DNA of 49,132 nt from Actinomycetes bacterium (lineage in GTDB: Bacteria > Actinomycetota > Acidimicrobiia > Acidimicrobiales > JAKAOS01), in assembly GCA_021791675.1 (NCBI GenBank), contig JAJYWE010000017.1, forward strand, positions 1 to 49,132. The letters are read 5' to 3'. Position numbers and translations under genes: made by a program. Numbering within the stretch: position 1 is the stretch's first letter; each line of letters begins with the position of its first letter. This document shows positions 1 through 9,569 of this stretch, piece after piece. Under the pieces are notes generated by a model, which did not search any database, was not told the DNA's origin, and was given only the letters and a program-made list of their open reading frames with translations.

Positions 1-224
1 CACAGCCAGTCCACCGTCCCGTCGCAGCCCACCAGTGCCGCCGTGTGGGTGTCGCCGATGATCGCGTGGTCCTCGATCCGCAGCTCGGTCACCGGGCCAT
101 CCTGCCAGCATTTCCCGTGGGGGGCATCCCGGGCAGCCCGGCGCTCTCGGCCCGGGTTCTCGAAACCCGCGCCGCGCGCCGCTTGGCCCCGCGGGGCGAG
201 CCAGCTCGCTCGTCCGACCCGGCG

Positions 225-1415
225 CTAGCCGATGCAGGCCCCGGTCCCGGGGTTCCCCGGGTGGGCCTCTGCCTGCTCGACGCGGGTGACGACGCCGGAC
301 GCGGCGAGGGCGAAGCCGACGTCCGGCTCCGTCACGCTCTTGGAGAACACGACCCCGAGCACGGCGCCCGACGGAGTGACGAGCGGACCGCCGGAGTTCC
401 CGGGAATGACATCCGCGTCGATCTCGTAGACCGGGCGGACCGTCGTCCCCTGGCCGTAGATGTCCCGGCCGACGGCGGAGAAGCGCGCGGCGACCCCGGC
501 GGGCACGGCCGTGAAGGGACCCCCACCGGGGTAGCCGAGCACGACGGCGACGGTGCCCCGGCCGACCGGTGCCGGGTCGAAGTGCAGGGCCGGCTCGTCG
601 AGGCCGGCCACCCGGAGCACCGCCAGGTCGAAGCGCGGGTCGAAGAAGATCGCTCGGGCCGCGAGGCGCGTGCCGTCCCGCTCGATGACGCTCGGGTGCG
701 GTACCCCCGCGACGACGTGGGCGTTGGTGACGACGAGGTCGGGTGCCACGGCGAAGCCCGAACCCTCGATGAGCTCGCCGCAGCCGGCCCCCTCGACCTT
801 GACGAGTGACGGGCCGGCGATCCGCACCGCCTCCGCCACCTGGGCGCGCGTGGCCTCGGCGACCGGGGTCCCGGGCAGGGGGGCGAGGCTCGCGAAGGCC
901 GGCGGGAAGCCCGAGGCGGCGGCGAAACGCTGGACCTCCGAGACGAAGTTCGGGAGCGGTGGGAGCTGCTTGTCGAGCGCCGCCACGATCTTGGACCGTT
1001 GGATCTGCGATGCGAGGGGCGTGAGGGGGACGTCGGCGAGCACGTTGGCCACGAGCCACACGGCGAGCAGCGTCGCAACCGCGCCGAACACGCCCCCGAG
1101 CAGCGCGTCGAGGGGGCCGAGGTGGACCCGCCGGAGCGCGCGCCAGACGATGGTCCCCGCGAAGCGCCCGATCGCCCCGCCGACGATGGCGAGACCGAAG
1201 GCGCAGGCCAGCGCCACGATCGCCTTGGCCACGAAGCCGTGGACCTCGCTGGTGGCGAGCGGCGAGAGCGCTGCGCCCCCGAGCAGGCCGCCCCAGAAGC
1301 CGGCGTAGGAGAAGGCCTGCTCGGCGAAGCCGACCCGGATGCCCCGGTAGATCGCGATCGCGACGACGAGCGCGATCAGCCCGTCGAGGAGGTCGAAGCC
1401 GAGCACTGCCAGCAT
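225..1415 (-). CDS. MarP-like membrane serine protease (CvpA-type TM domain plus trypsin-like domain)
   Basis: N-terminal hydrophobic CvpA-like segment (MLAVLGFDLLDGLIALVV...), protease motifs TNAHVVAG, FDLAVL and GNSGGPL; start set at the internal Met before the TM region. Confidence 0.85.
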   Translation of the reverse strand: MLAVLGFDLLDGLIALVVAIAIYRGIRVGFAEQAFSYAGFWGGLLGGAALSPLATSEVHGFVAKAIVALACAFGLAIVGGAIGRFAGTIVWRALRRVHLGPLDALLGGVFGAVATLLAVWLVANVLADVPLTPLASQIQRSKIVAALDKQLPPLPNFVSEVQRFAAASGFPPAFASLAPLPGTPVAEATRAQVAEAVRIAGPSLVKVEGAGCGELIEGSGFAVAPDLVVTNAHVVAGVPHPSVIERDGTRLAARAIFFDPRFDLAVLRVAGLDEPALHFDPAPVGRGTVAVVLGYPGGGPFTAVPAGVAARFSAVGRDIYGQGTTVRPVYEIDADVIPGNSGGPLVTPSGAVLGVVFSKSVTEPDVGFALAASGVVTRVEQAEAHPGNPGTGACIG

Positions 1416-1551
1416 GAGAGCACCGTAGCCAGCGCGTGTCGGGGAGGGGGTTCCGCCCCCGCTCGCCCCGCCCTCGAGGCGAGACCGGGCCCCGCCGGGG
1501 CCGCTTCCCAACCCCCCGCGCCCGAGCCGCGGGCCGCGGGGGGTCGACCGG

Positions 1552-2325
1552 TCAAGGCTCGAGCGCCCCGGCGGGTTCCTCTGCGGTCCAGCTCACCGAC
1601 GACACCGAAGGCTCGAGGCTGAGGCGGCTCACCGCCCCCTCGAGGGCCACGTCGTCGCGACCTTCGCCCTGCAGGACCGCCGAGACGAGGACCCTGCCTG
1701 CGACCGCCGGCTCGAGGTCTTCGCTCCGGACGGCGCGCAGGCGGAAGCGGCTGGCCGTTGCTGCCTGCGTGATGAGGGCGCGCACGTGCGCCTCGTCGTC
1801 CGCGCGGCAGGTTGCCTCGAGCCGGTACGAGGTCTCCACCTCGCTCGAAGCGTCGACGGGCTGCCGGTCGATCCGGTGGCCAACCGGTCGGAGGGCGAGG
1901 TGCGCGAGCACGACGACGGCGCTCGCCAGCGCAGCCTCGAGGACGTAGCCGTTGCCGGTGAGCGCGCCGACGGCAGCGGAGCACCAGATGGTCGCGGCGG
2001 TGTTGATCCCGCGCACGTTCACGCCGTCGCGGATGATCACCCCGGCGCCGAGGAAACCGACCCCCGAGACGACGTAGGCCGTCACTCGGGTGAAGTCGAC
2101 CGCGCCGTGCTCGGCGAGTGCGGTGGGGCTCTGGGCGAGGAGGATGGCGAGCATGTCGAACAGGGAGGCGCCGAGCGCCACGAGAGCGTTCGTTCGCAGG
2201 CCCGCCATGCGCGATCGCCACTGGCGCTCGGCACCGATGACCGCGCCGAGGAGCACGGCGACGAGCGCACGACCGAGGAAGATCCCGAGCTCGGCCGGGG
2301 GTACGGGGAGCGCGAAGCTCGGCAA
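1552..2325 (-). CDS. MgtC/SapB family membrane protein
   Basis: GAVIGAERQWRSRMAGLRTNALVALGASLF...GVGFLGAGVIIRDG..VRGINTAATIW; TTG start after a GGAGG-like RBS. Confidence 0.85.
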   Translation of the reverse strand: MPSFALPVPPAELGIFLGRALVAVLLGAVIGAERQWRSRMAGLRTNALVALGASLFDMLAILLAQSPTALAEHGAVDFTRVTAYVVSGVGFLGAGVIIRDGVNVRGINTAATIWCSAAVGALTGNGYVLEAALASAVVVLAHLALRPVGHRIDRQPVDASSEVETSYRLEATCRADDEAHVRALITQAATASRFRLRAVRSEDLEPAVAGRVLVSAVLQGEGRDDVALEGAVSRLSLEPSVSSVSWTAEEPAGALEP

Positions 2326-2339
2326 GGCGACCTCCGGGG

Positions 2340-3950
2340 TCAGTGGGCGAGCCGGGCGAAGCTCACCACCATGAGGACCATGGCGACGACAAGGTACGCA
2401 CGCATGGCCCCGAGCGAGAGGCTCCTCCCCCTCGACTTGGGGAGGGGGTGGTCGAGCACCCCCGGCGCCGGTGTCCAGTCGCCGCGACGTGCGAGGACGG
2501 CCGGGTCCGCCCGCCACCGCCCGGCCGTACGCCTTTGGGCGACGGCCACCCCCACCGTCGCGCCGAGCACGGGAATCCCGCTGAGCAGCGCGAGGGAGGT
2601 GACGTCCACCGACGGCCAGATGGTCGCGACCGTGAGGACCAGTGAGAGCTGGAGCAGGAGGCCCACGATCAGCGTTGCCAGCACGTTGAGCCACGGCGCG
2701 TTGACCCACGGGCCGAGCAGCTCGCCGTCGTTGCAGAGCAGGACCAAGAAGCCGAGGGCAGAGGGCAGGAGGATCCCGGCCAGCACCTGCACGCCGAGGT
2801 TCACGAGCCCGAGGGGCAGGTGCGGGACGAGCACGATCCCGCCGGCGAGGACGACGCTCACGAGGTAGGAGGAGTAGAAGCCCTTCGCTTCGGCGAACCG
2901 GGCGTTCAACGAGCTGTTGACCCCGAAGAGCTCCCCGACCGCGTAGGAGCTCGCGAGGGTCACGGTCGCCGCCCCGATCAGCGACCCCTCGAGCAGCAGG
3001 ATGGCGAAGAGGCGTCCCATGAGGGGGCGGACGTAGTGGGCGAAGCCATGCGCCAGGCCGAGCGCGTTGGCCTCACCCCCCGCCATCGGCGTGTGGAGGA
3101 AGGCAAATGCCCCGGCCACCACGAACGCGGCCCCCGCCAGGTTGGTGAGGACGGAGCCCGCGAGCGTGTCCACCCGCGCGTAGTTGGCGAAGCGGGCGCT
3201 GATCCGCTTGTCCACCACGCTGCCCTGCTGGAAGAAGAGCTGCCACGGAGCAATCGTGGTCCCCACGATCCCGATGACGAAGATCATCGCGGTCGTGGTG
3301 AGGCCGCCCTGCACGCCGGGCACGACCGTCGCCCGGAGCGTGGGCCCCCACTGGATCGGCGTCAGCAGCGCCATCGGGAAGACCAGCAGGCTCACGAGGA
3401 TGAGGGCGAGCATCACCTGCTCCCAGCGGTAGAACTGGCGAGCGAGCACCACGGAGCCCATCACGAGGCACGCGACCGGCACGGAGACGAGCGGTGAGAC
3501 GCCGAAGAACCGGAAGCCGAGGTCGATGCCGATGAACTCGGTGAGCAGCGTGAGGAAGTTCAGGACGAACAGGTCGAACACCGAGAAGGTCGCCCAGAAC
3601 CGTCCGAAGCGGGCGCGGAGCAACGTCCCGTGCCCGACGCCGGTCACGGCCCCGAGGCGGGCCACCATCTCCTGGGCGACGTAGAGCACGACGAGCAGGA
3701 TCGGGAACAGCCAGAGGAGGCTCACCCCGTAGGCTTGTCCTGCCTGGGCGTAGGTCGTCACCCCGCCCGCGTCGTTGTCGCCGACCATCACGATGATGCC
3801 GGGTCCCATGATCGCGAGGAACGCGAGCAGCCGACGCAGCGGCCGGCGCCGGCCGGAGCCGGTGAGCTGGCCGCCCCGCAGGGTGCCGAGCGCGCCGCGG
3901 ATGTGGACGTCGTCGTCCGGTCGCGGGAGGGTGAGCTCGGGAGAGTTCAC
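2340..3950 (-). CDS. NRAMP family divalent metal transporter
   Basis: MGPGIIVMVGDNDAGGVTTYAQAGQAYG motif and multiple TM segments; GTG start after GGAAGGAGGTG. Confidence 0.88.
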   Translation of the reverse strand: MNSPELTLPRPDDDVHIRGALGTLRGGQLTGSGRRRPLRRLLAFLAIMGPGIIVMVGDNDAGGVTTYAQAGQAYGVSLLWLFPILLVVLYVAQEMVARLGAVTGVGHGTLLRARFGRFWATFSVFDLFVLNFLTLLTEFIGIDLGFRFFGVSPLVSVPVACLVMGSVVLARQFYRWEQVMLALILVSLLVFPMALLTPIQWGPTLRATVVPGVQGGLTTTAMIFVIGIVGTTIAPWQLFFQQGSVVDKRISARFANYARVDTLAGSVLTNLAGAAFVVAGAFAFLHTPMAGGEANALGLAHGFAHYVRPLMGRLFAILLLEGSLIGAATVTLASSYAVGELFGVNSSLNARFAEAKGFYSSYLVSVVLAGGIVLVPHLPLGLVNLGVQVLAGILLPSALGFLVLLCNDGELLGPWVNAPWLNVLATLIVGLLLQLSLVLTVATIWPSVDVTSLALLSGIPVLGATVGVAVAQRRTAGRWRADPAVLARRGDWTPAPGVLDHPLPKSRGRSLSLGAMRAYLVVAMVLMVVSFARLAH

Positions 3951-4312
3951 GGGTGCACCTCCTTCCCTTCGTCCTCGTCCTGCTTCGCCGTTGCTCCTTC
4001 CCCGCTGCGAGCAGACCGGGCTCGCGCCCCGCCGAACCCGTTGGGAGCTGCTCCAGTAGGGCCGCGAGCACACACTGGACAGTGGTCCACGCGTCGGGGG
4101 GCGATCGACTGCTCGCGGCTCCCCAGCCGATCGGCCGTCGCGGCTCGGTCACCCGGCCTCGCAGCGGGCACCGCGTCAGCCGGCGGGCTCGATGCGTCAT
4201 GCTGTTCAGACCGGGCTGTTCGGTGCGGTCCGTCCAGAGCGCGACCAGCGCGCGCCATGAGCACGAGCCCCTGCACCCCGAACTGCATCAGGAGCGGCGG
4301 GAGCGACGAGGA

Positions 4313-4393
4313 TCAGGAGCGGGGAGGCGTCAGCGCAGGGCCGGCTGAACGACCGGTACTTGGGGGTTCACTAGCGCGTCTGGCATACGGCAT
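4313..4393 (-). CDS. Putative 26-aa small ORF upstream of the NRAMP gene (MPYARRASEPPSTGRSAGPALTPPRS)
   Basis: ATG preceded by GAGGAGGTGATCGCT; below the size cutoff of the supplied ORF track. Confidence 0.3.
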   Translation of the reverse strand: MPYARRASEPPSTGRSAGPALTPPRS

Positions 4394-4659
4394 AGCGATC
4401 ACCTCCTCGTTCCCGTCTGCTCCACTGGCTTCGGTCGGATTGTGGCTTCGGTCGGATTGGTCACGACGACTCGTTGTCCGCTGCGCCCAGCCGACTGATC
4501 GAGGCGGGCGCTACGACCCACCGGGGCGTAGCCTAGCAGCCCGGCAGGGGAGTCCCCGGGTAGGCGCAGGAAGCGAGCCGACTGGCTCCCGACGGTCGCT
4601 ACGAACGCGGCGGCCCCGCCCCGTTCAGTGGCCCCGCTCCATTCAAAAGCCCGTTCCGT

Positions 4660-5955
4660 TCAGTGAAAGAGCCAGGGAAGTCGCGTTGGCAGGCCGCCCT
4701 CGCGCAAGGCGTCGATCACATCGTCGGCGAGCACCCGCCCGAGCGGACGACCCTCTTCGTCGACCACGACCACCGAGGGTCGCCGCGCCTCGGTCAGGCG
4801 GTCGACGACCTCGTCCAGGAGCGCCTCCGGACGGACGGCGACCGGAGGCACCTCGCCGACCAGGTCTGCCAGGACGGTTTCGAAGGGCGCGAGGAAGAGG
4901 TCGAGGAGGTTCAGGTCTGCGAGGAGCTGCCCCTGGTCGTCCACGACGACGACCCCGTCGATGTCCGGTGAGCGGAGCCCCGCGCGTGCGAGACGCTCCC
5001 GCAACTCGGCGACCGTCTCGTTCGCACTCGCCCGCGCGAGGTTCGTCGTCATGAAGCCGCCGGCCATTGACTCGGGGTACGCGAGGATCTCGCTCAGCTG
5101 GCGGGCAAGGGGTGGGGGAAGCGCAGTGAGGATCGCGTCGGCGGCGGGACGATCGAGGTCTCGAAGTGCGTCGGCAGCCTCGTCGGGTTCCATCGCGGCG
5201 ACCAACTCGGCTGCCCGCTCCTTGGGCACATCGCGCAACAGATCCTCGATGCGCTCGGGCTCCATCTCCTCGAGCGCGTCTGCGACGGCGCCGGGGTCGA
5301 GCGAGGCGGTGAGCTCGTCTCGGCCCGCGCGATCGAGGCCTTCGAGAAGGTCTGCCAGCTCGCCGGGCCGGAGCCGGTGCATGCCCTCATGGGGGAGGCG
5401 AAGCCGCAGCTGCGAGCCCGGGTCACCGACTGGCTGCACGCCCGCCCAGTCGACGAGTTGCTGGTTACGCTGCTTCGTGCCCCAGAGCCGATGCCGACCA
5501 CCCGGCACCCCCTCGACGGCCACCAGGCGCATCCGTCCGAGCACCGCGCCGAGCCAGAGCTCCTCGGCCCGGAGGACCCGCACGCCGTCCACGTCCACGA
5601 TCTGGCAGTGGAGGACCTCGTCCACCAATCGGAGCTCGCCTTCGCGACGGGTGAAGTCACGGAGCGACGTCGGCGGGACCGCCAGGGCGACCGTCTTGCC
5701 GTTCAGCGTGCGGAGCTCGCCGGTGGACGCGAACGCTTCCCGGCCGCCGACATCGAGGACCAGACCTGTGACCAACGGGTAGGGCTCCGAACCGTCCCAG
5801 CGAACGACGACGTCGCGGACTTTGCCAACCGCCGCGCCCCGCGGGTCGAGCACGGCCAGGGATCGGATCTGGGTGAGCGAGACGAGCGACTTGCGCAGCG
5901 CTGGTCGGGAGAGGAGGCGCGTACGCCGCGTACGGAGACGCCGTTCAGCGGGCAT
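4660..5955 (-). CDS. PRC-barrel-like / MgtE N-terminal domain / CBS-domain protein without a transporter domain
   Basis: MgtE_N-like repeats (LADLLEGLDRAGRDELTASLDPGAVADALEEMEPERIEDLL...), CBS-like C-terminus (VVVVDDQGQLLADLNLLDLF), no TM helices. Confidence 0.8.
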   Translation of the reverse strand: MPAERRLRTRRTRLLSRPALRKSLVSLTQIRSLAVLDPRGAAVGKVRDVVVRWDGSEPYPLVTGLVLDVGGREAFASTGELRTLNGKTVALAVPPTSLRDFTRREGELRLVDEVLHCQIVDVDGVRVLRAEELWLGAVLGRMRLVAVEGVPGGRHRLWGTKQRNQQLVDWAGVQPVGDPGSQLRLRLPHEGMHRLRPGELADLLEGLDRAGRDELTASLDPGAVADALEEMEPERIEDLLRDVPKERAAELVAAMEPDEAADALRDLDRPAADAILTALPPPLARQLSEILAYPESMAGGFMTTNLARASANETVAELRERLARAGLRSPDIDGVVVVDDQGQLLADLNLLDLFLAPFETVLADLVGEVPPVAVRPEALLDEVVDRLTEARRPSVVVVDEEGRPLGRVLADDVIDALREGGLPTRLPWLFH

Positions 5956-6052
5956 GGGCTCGGCTCCGGGTCCGCCTGCAGGTTCGCACGACGAGACACT
6001 GGGCACCGCCTTGGCGCTCCACACCGCAGAGTGTAGGCCCCGGTCAGAGGCC

Positions 6053-7393
6053 TCAGGCGGGGGAGTCCCATGGGGGCGTCCCGGGCGGGCGAGGCTCGAC
6101 CTGGTCCTGGCCACCCCGCGGGGGTGCGGCGGGCGGGCGAGATCTCACCAGGCCCCGGCTGCCCCAGGGAGCTGCGACCACAGCGGGAGCGCTCGAGGCG
6201 TCCGAGTCGCCTCCCGGAGACGGGTCGAGCAGAGTCCCACCCGCCCGCTCGGCCTCGCGAAGGACTTCCCGGAGTGGCCGCCCAGTCCGGCGCGCGATTG
6301 CGAGCGCGTCGTCGTGCTCGACCTTGATCCTGTCGGCGGCCCTCTTCACGCGGACGGTGCCTCCGTCGACCTCGACGCTCGCGAGCTCGCGGCTCGCGGC
6401 CCAGCGCTCGACGACGACCCCTCGCGCGCCGAGCGTGCCGGTCTCGCGCCGGAGCACCTCGAGCAGCGTTCCGACCAGTTGCGATGGGGCGAGGAAGCTG
6501 ACCAGCGTGCCCGGCCGGCCCTTCTTCATGAGCACCGGAGTGAGCCAGGCGTCGGCCGCACCGGCCTCGAGGAGCGCTGCGATGGCGGCGGCGAGCTCCT
6601 CGCCGGTTGCGTCGTCGAGGTTCGCCTCCACCTGTGCGAGCGGCTCACCAGCGGGGAGGTCGCCGGTCCCGACCGTCGCAACCCCGACGACGACCTGGGT
6701 CAGGTTCGGGAGCCCGTCGAGCTCGCGGGTCCCCGCGCCGCGCCCGGTCGTCTCGGCAGTCAGAGCAGGTTGCGGTCCGTAGCCGGCCGAGAGCGCGGCG
6801 AGGATCGCAGCGCCGGTGGGCGTGGTCAGCTCCACGGCGACGTCTCTCCCGACCGTTGGGACACCGCGGAGGAGCTCGACCACCGCAGGCGCCGGGTTCG
6901 GGAGTGCGCCGTGGGCGCTCCGGACCATCCCGAGCCCGACGGCCACGGGTGATGCGACGACGGTGTCCACCCCGAGCACCTCGAGGGCAGCGCAGACGCC
7001 GACGATGTCAACGATCGCGTCGTGGCCACCCACCTCGTGGAAGTGGACCTGCGCAATGGGGCGCCGGTGCAGGCGTGCCTCGACCGTTGCCAGCGCGGCG
7101 AACACGGCAAGCGCTCGGTCCCGCACGCGCTCCGGGAGGCGGGCCTCCTCGAGGAGTCCGACGATGTGCGCGTGCGTCCGGACGACGCCGTCGTCTCGGG
7201 CGCGCACGACGGCATGGGTCGCAGCGAGGCCGGCGCGCAGGACTGGTTCGGCGTCGAGGGACCAACCGCCGATCGGCACGCGCTCCACGAGACGCCGGAC
7301 CTCGTCCAGGTCGGCACCCGCATCCAGGAGGGCGCCGAGTGCCATGTCGCCGGCGATGCCCGCGAAGCAGTGGAACCAGGCAACTCGGCTCAC
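6053..7393 (-). CDS. larC: Nickel-pincer cofactor biosynthesis protein LarC
   Basis: FHCFAGIAGDMALGALLDAGAD, VHFHEVGGHDAIVDIVG, PNPAPAVVELLRG, TTPTGAAILAAL. Confidence 0.88.
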   Translation of the reverse strand: MSRVAWFHCFAGIAGDMALGALLDAGADLDEVRRLVERVPIGGWSLDAEPVLRAGLAATHAVVRARDDGVVRTHAHIVGLLEEARLPERVRDRALAVFAALATVEARLHRRPIAQVHFHEVGGHDAIVDIVGVCAALEVLGVDTVVASPVAVGLGMVRSAHGALPNPAPAVVELLRGVPTVGRDVAVELTTPTGAAILAALSAGYGPQPALTAETTGRGAGTRELDGLPNLTQVVVGVATVGTGDLPAGEPLAQVEANLDDATGEELAAAIAALLEAGAADAWLTPVLMKKGRPGTLVSFLAPSQLVGTLLEVLRRETGTLGARGVVVERWAASRELASVEVDGGTVRVKRAADRIKVEHDDALAIARRTGRPLREVLREAERAGGTLLDPSPGGDSDASSAPAVVAAPWGSRGLVRSRPPAAPPRGGQDQVEPRPPGTPPWDSPA

Positions 7394-7401
7394 GTGTACC
7401 T

Positions 7402-7473
7402 CGATGCTGGCGCACTGACCCGCGCCGATGCTGGCGCACTGACCCGCGCCGAGGCCGGCGCACTGAGCCGCCC
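7402..7473. repeat. Three tandem 24-bp units (two perfect, one diverged) between larB and larC
   Basis: cgatgctggcgcactgacccgcgc x2 then cgaggccggcgcactgagccgccc. Confidence 0.9.
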
Positions 7474-7523
7474 CGTGGGCGCCGGGGCGGTGCCGTCCGA
7501 GGCAGGCGAACCGGGCCGGGAGG

Positions 7524-8276
7524 TCACGGGAGGAGGCGGGAGATCGCGCACGCGGCGCCGTAGCCGTTGTCGATGCCGACGACGGTGATGCCGGCGGCGC
7601 AGGACGAGAGCATGGCGAGGAGCGCTGTCACCCCGCCCAGGGACGACCCGTAGCCGACCGAGGTCGGGACGGCGACGACCGGCACTGCTGTCAGGCCCCC
7701 GACCACGCTCGCGAGCGCACCCTCCATGCCGGCCACGACGACGACGGCGTCTGCCGCCTCGAGCGTGTCGAGCGAGGCGAGGAGGCGGTGCAGGCCTGCG
7801 ACACCGCAGTCCGCGAGGAGCTGCGCCGGAAGGCCGAGCGCGCCGAGGACCGCAACCGCCTCGCCGGCGACCGGGAGGTCCGCCGTCCCCGCGGTGACGA
7901 CCACGACCCGCCCCGGTCGTGGCGTCGCCGGACGCCAGACGACGGTGGAGAGGTCCACTGCGGCGGCCGGGCTGACGACCCCGCCGGGTGCGACGGCGAG
8001 GGCGGCTTTCACCTGGTCGGCACTCGCACGGCTCAGCACCACGGGACCGCCGGGCACGTCGAGGAGCTCCTCGACGATGGCGGCTACCTGCTCGGGGCTC
8101 TTGCCGGGACCGTAGACGGCCTCGCCCATCCCCTGGCGGAGCGCGCGATGGTGGTCGACGCGCGCCGCGCCCAAGTCGGCAAACGGGAGGCGCCGGAGCT
8201 GAGCCAGGGCATCGTCCGGCGCGAGCCGGTTGCTCCGGACGTCGTCGAGCAGCTGGAGGAGGGTAGTCGCGTCCAT
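7524..8276 (-). CDS. larB: Nickel-pincer cofactor biosynthesis protein LarB
   Basis: MDATTLLQLLDDVRSNRLAPDDALAQLRRLPFADLGAARVDHHRALRQGMGEAVYGPGKSPEQ and VVVVAGMEGALASVVGGL...VPTSVGYG. Confidence 0.88.
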   Translation of the reverse strand: MDATTLLQLLDDVRSNRLAPDDALAQLRRLPFADLGAARVDHHRALRQGMGEAVYGPGKSPEQVAAIVEELLDVPGGPVVLSRASADQVKAALAVAPGGVVSPAAAVDLSTVVWRPATPRPGRVVVVTAGTADLPVAGEAVAVLGALGLPAQLLADCGVAGLHRLLASLDTLEAADAVVVVAGMEGALASVVGGLTAVPVVAVPTSVGYGSSLGGVTALLAMLSSCAAGITVVGIDNGYGAACAISRLLP

Positions 8277-8298
8277 GGCCTCACTATCCTGCCCGGAC

Positions 8299-9372
8299 AT
8301 GGACTCCGGCGCGGCGCCCGGCGAGCGAGGAGCTCCGGCTCCGGGCGAGGGACGGGGGTCCGCGGCGATCCGCCCGTGGACTCCCGGCCGGATCGCATTC
8401 CTCGGCCCGGCCGGGACCTTCACCGAGGAGGCGCTGCTCGGGGAGGCCGACCTCGCCGCCGCCACCCTCGAGCCGGCTGCGACGATCGAGGATGCACTGG
8501 CGATGGCGGCGTCCGGGGCGGCAGACGCCGCCTTCGTGCCGATCGAGAACGCCATCGAGGGGAGTGTCCACGCGACCGTCGACAGCCTCGTCTTCGAGCA
8601 CGACCTGCTCATCCAGCGCGAGGTGGTGCTGGACGTGCACCTCCACCTGCTCGGGCTTCCCGGCACGAGGCTGGCGGAGGTCCGGGAGGTGACGACGTTC
8701 CCGGTCGCGCTGGCGCAGTGCCGCCGCTGGCTGGCGACGCACCTTCCCGATGCGGCCGTGGTCCCGGCCAACTCCACCGCTGGCGCGGCACAGCGGGTCG
8801 GGACGGAGCGCCGCCCCGAGAGCGCTGCGGTGGCGCCGAGGCTCGCCGGCGCGCTCTACGGGCTCGAGACCCTCGCTGCACCGATCGAGGACCACGCCGG
8901 CAACCAGACGCGCTTCGTCCTCGTCGCCCCCGACCTCGTTCCACGCGCAACCGGCCACGACCGCACCAGCCTCGTCTGCTTCCAACGCTCGGACCGCCCT
9001 GGGAGCCTCCTCGCGATCCTCGAGCAGTTCGCCGCGCGCTCGATCAACCTGACCCGGCTCGAGTCCCGCCCGACGAAGCAGGGCCTCGGCGAGTACTGCT
9101 TCGTGGTCGACCTCGACGGTCACCTGGAGGACGAGGTCGTGGCAGACTGCCTGCGAAACCTCCACGCCGAGCTGGCGGCGGTCAAGTTCCTCGGGTCCTA
9201 CCCGGCGGCGGGAGCGGTCGGGCCGGAACGTCGGCGCGAGGCGGCAGCCGCGTGGCGTGCCGCAGACGCCTGGGTGGAGGGACTCCGGGGCTATCTCGCC
9301 GACGGCGCCGAGCGGTCCGACGGCACCGCCGGCGCTGGCGGATCCCCTCGGGCCACGGGCTCGCTGGCGTAG
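8299..9372 (+). CDS. pheA: Prephenate dehydratase with ACT domain
   Basis: RIAFLGPAGTFTEEALL, PIENAIEGSVHATVDSL, NQTRFVLVA, ACT region RPGSLLAILEQFAARSINLTRLESRPTKQGLGEY. Confidence 0.92.
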   Translation: MDSGAAPGERGAPAPGEGRGSAAIRPWTPGRIAFLGPAGTFTEEALLGEADLAAATLEPAATIEDALAMAASGAADAAFVPIENAIEGSVHATVDSLVFEHDLLIQREVVLDVHLHLLGLPGTRLAEVREVTTFPVALAQCRRWLATHLPDAAVVPANSTAGAAQRVGTERRPESAAVAPRLAGALYGLETLAAPIEDHAGNQTRFVLVAPDLVPRATGHDRTSLVCFQRSDRPGSLLAILEQFAARSINLTRLESRPTKQGLGEYCFVVDLDGHLEDEVVADCLRNLHAELAAVKFLGSYPAAGAVGPERRREAAAAWRAADAWVEGLRGYLADGAERSDGTAGAGGSPRATGSLA

Positions 9373-9399
9373 GGACGCCGGCCCGACGACCGAGGGGCC

Positions 9400-9569
9400 G
9401 CCGACTCGACCAGGGCTTCCACGAGCACGCCTGCGGCACTCGGTCCGACCTGGTGTCCCCGCCGTCGGCCTGGTGTCCCCGCCGTCGACCTGGCGTCTGT
9501 GCTGGTCAGCGCGCCGCCGGCTCGGCCAGGGCTTCGGCGAGCACGGCTGCGGCACTCAGTTCCACCTGG
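9400..9569. repeat. 54-bp imperfect direct repeat pair (9400-9453 and 9516-9569) enclosing two 20-bp tandem units
   Basis: gccgactcgaccagggcttccacgagcacg... versus gccggctcggccagggcttcggcgagcacg...; inner cctggtgtccccgccgtcg units at 9449-9488. Confidence 0.85.

Noticed and set aside
4479-4620. Possible yybP-ykoY (Mn) riboswitch near ggggagtccccgggtaggcg, given NRAMP context
   Set aside because: The match is on the plus strand with no plus-strand gene downstream, and the conserved loop sequences could not be traced.
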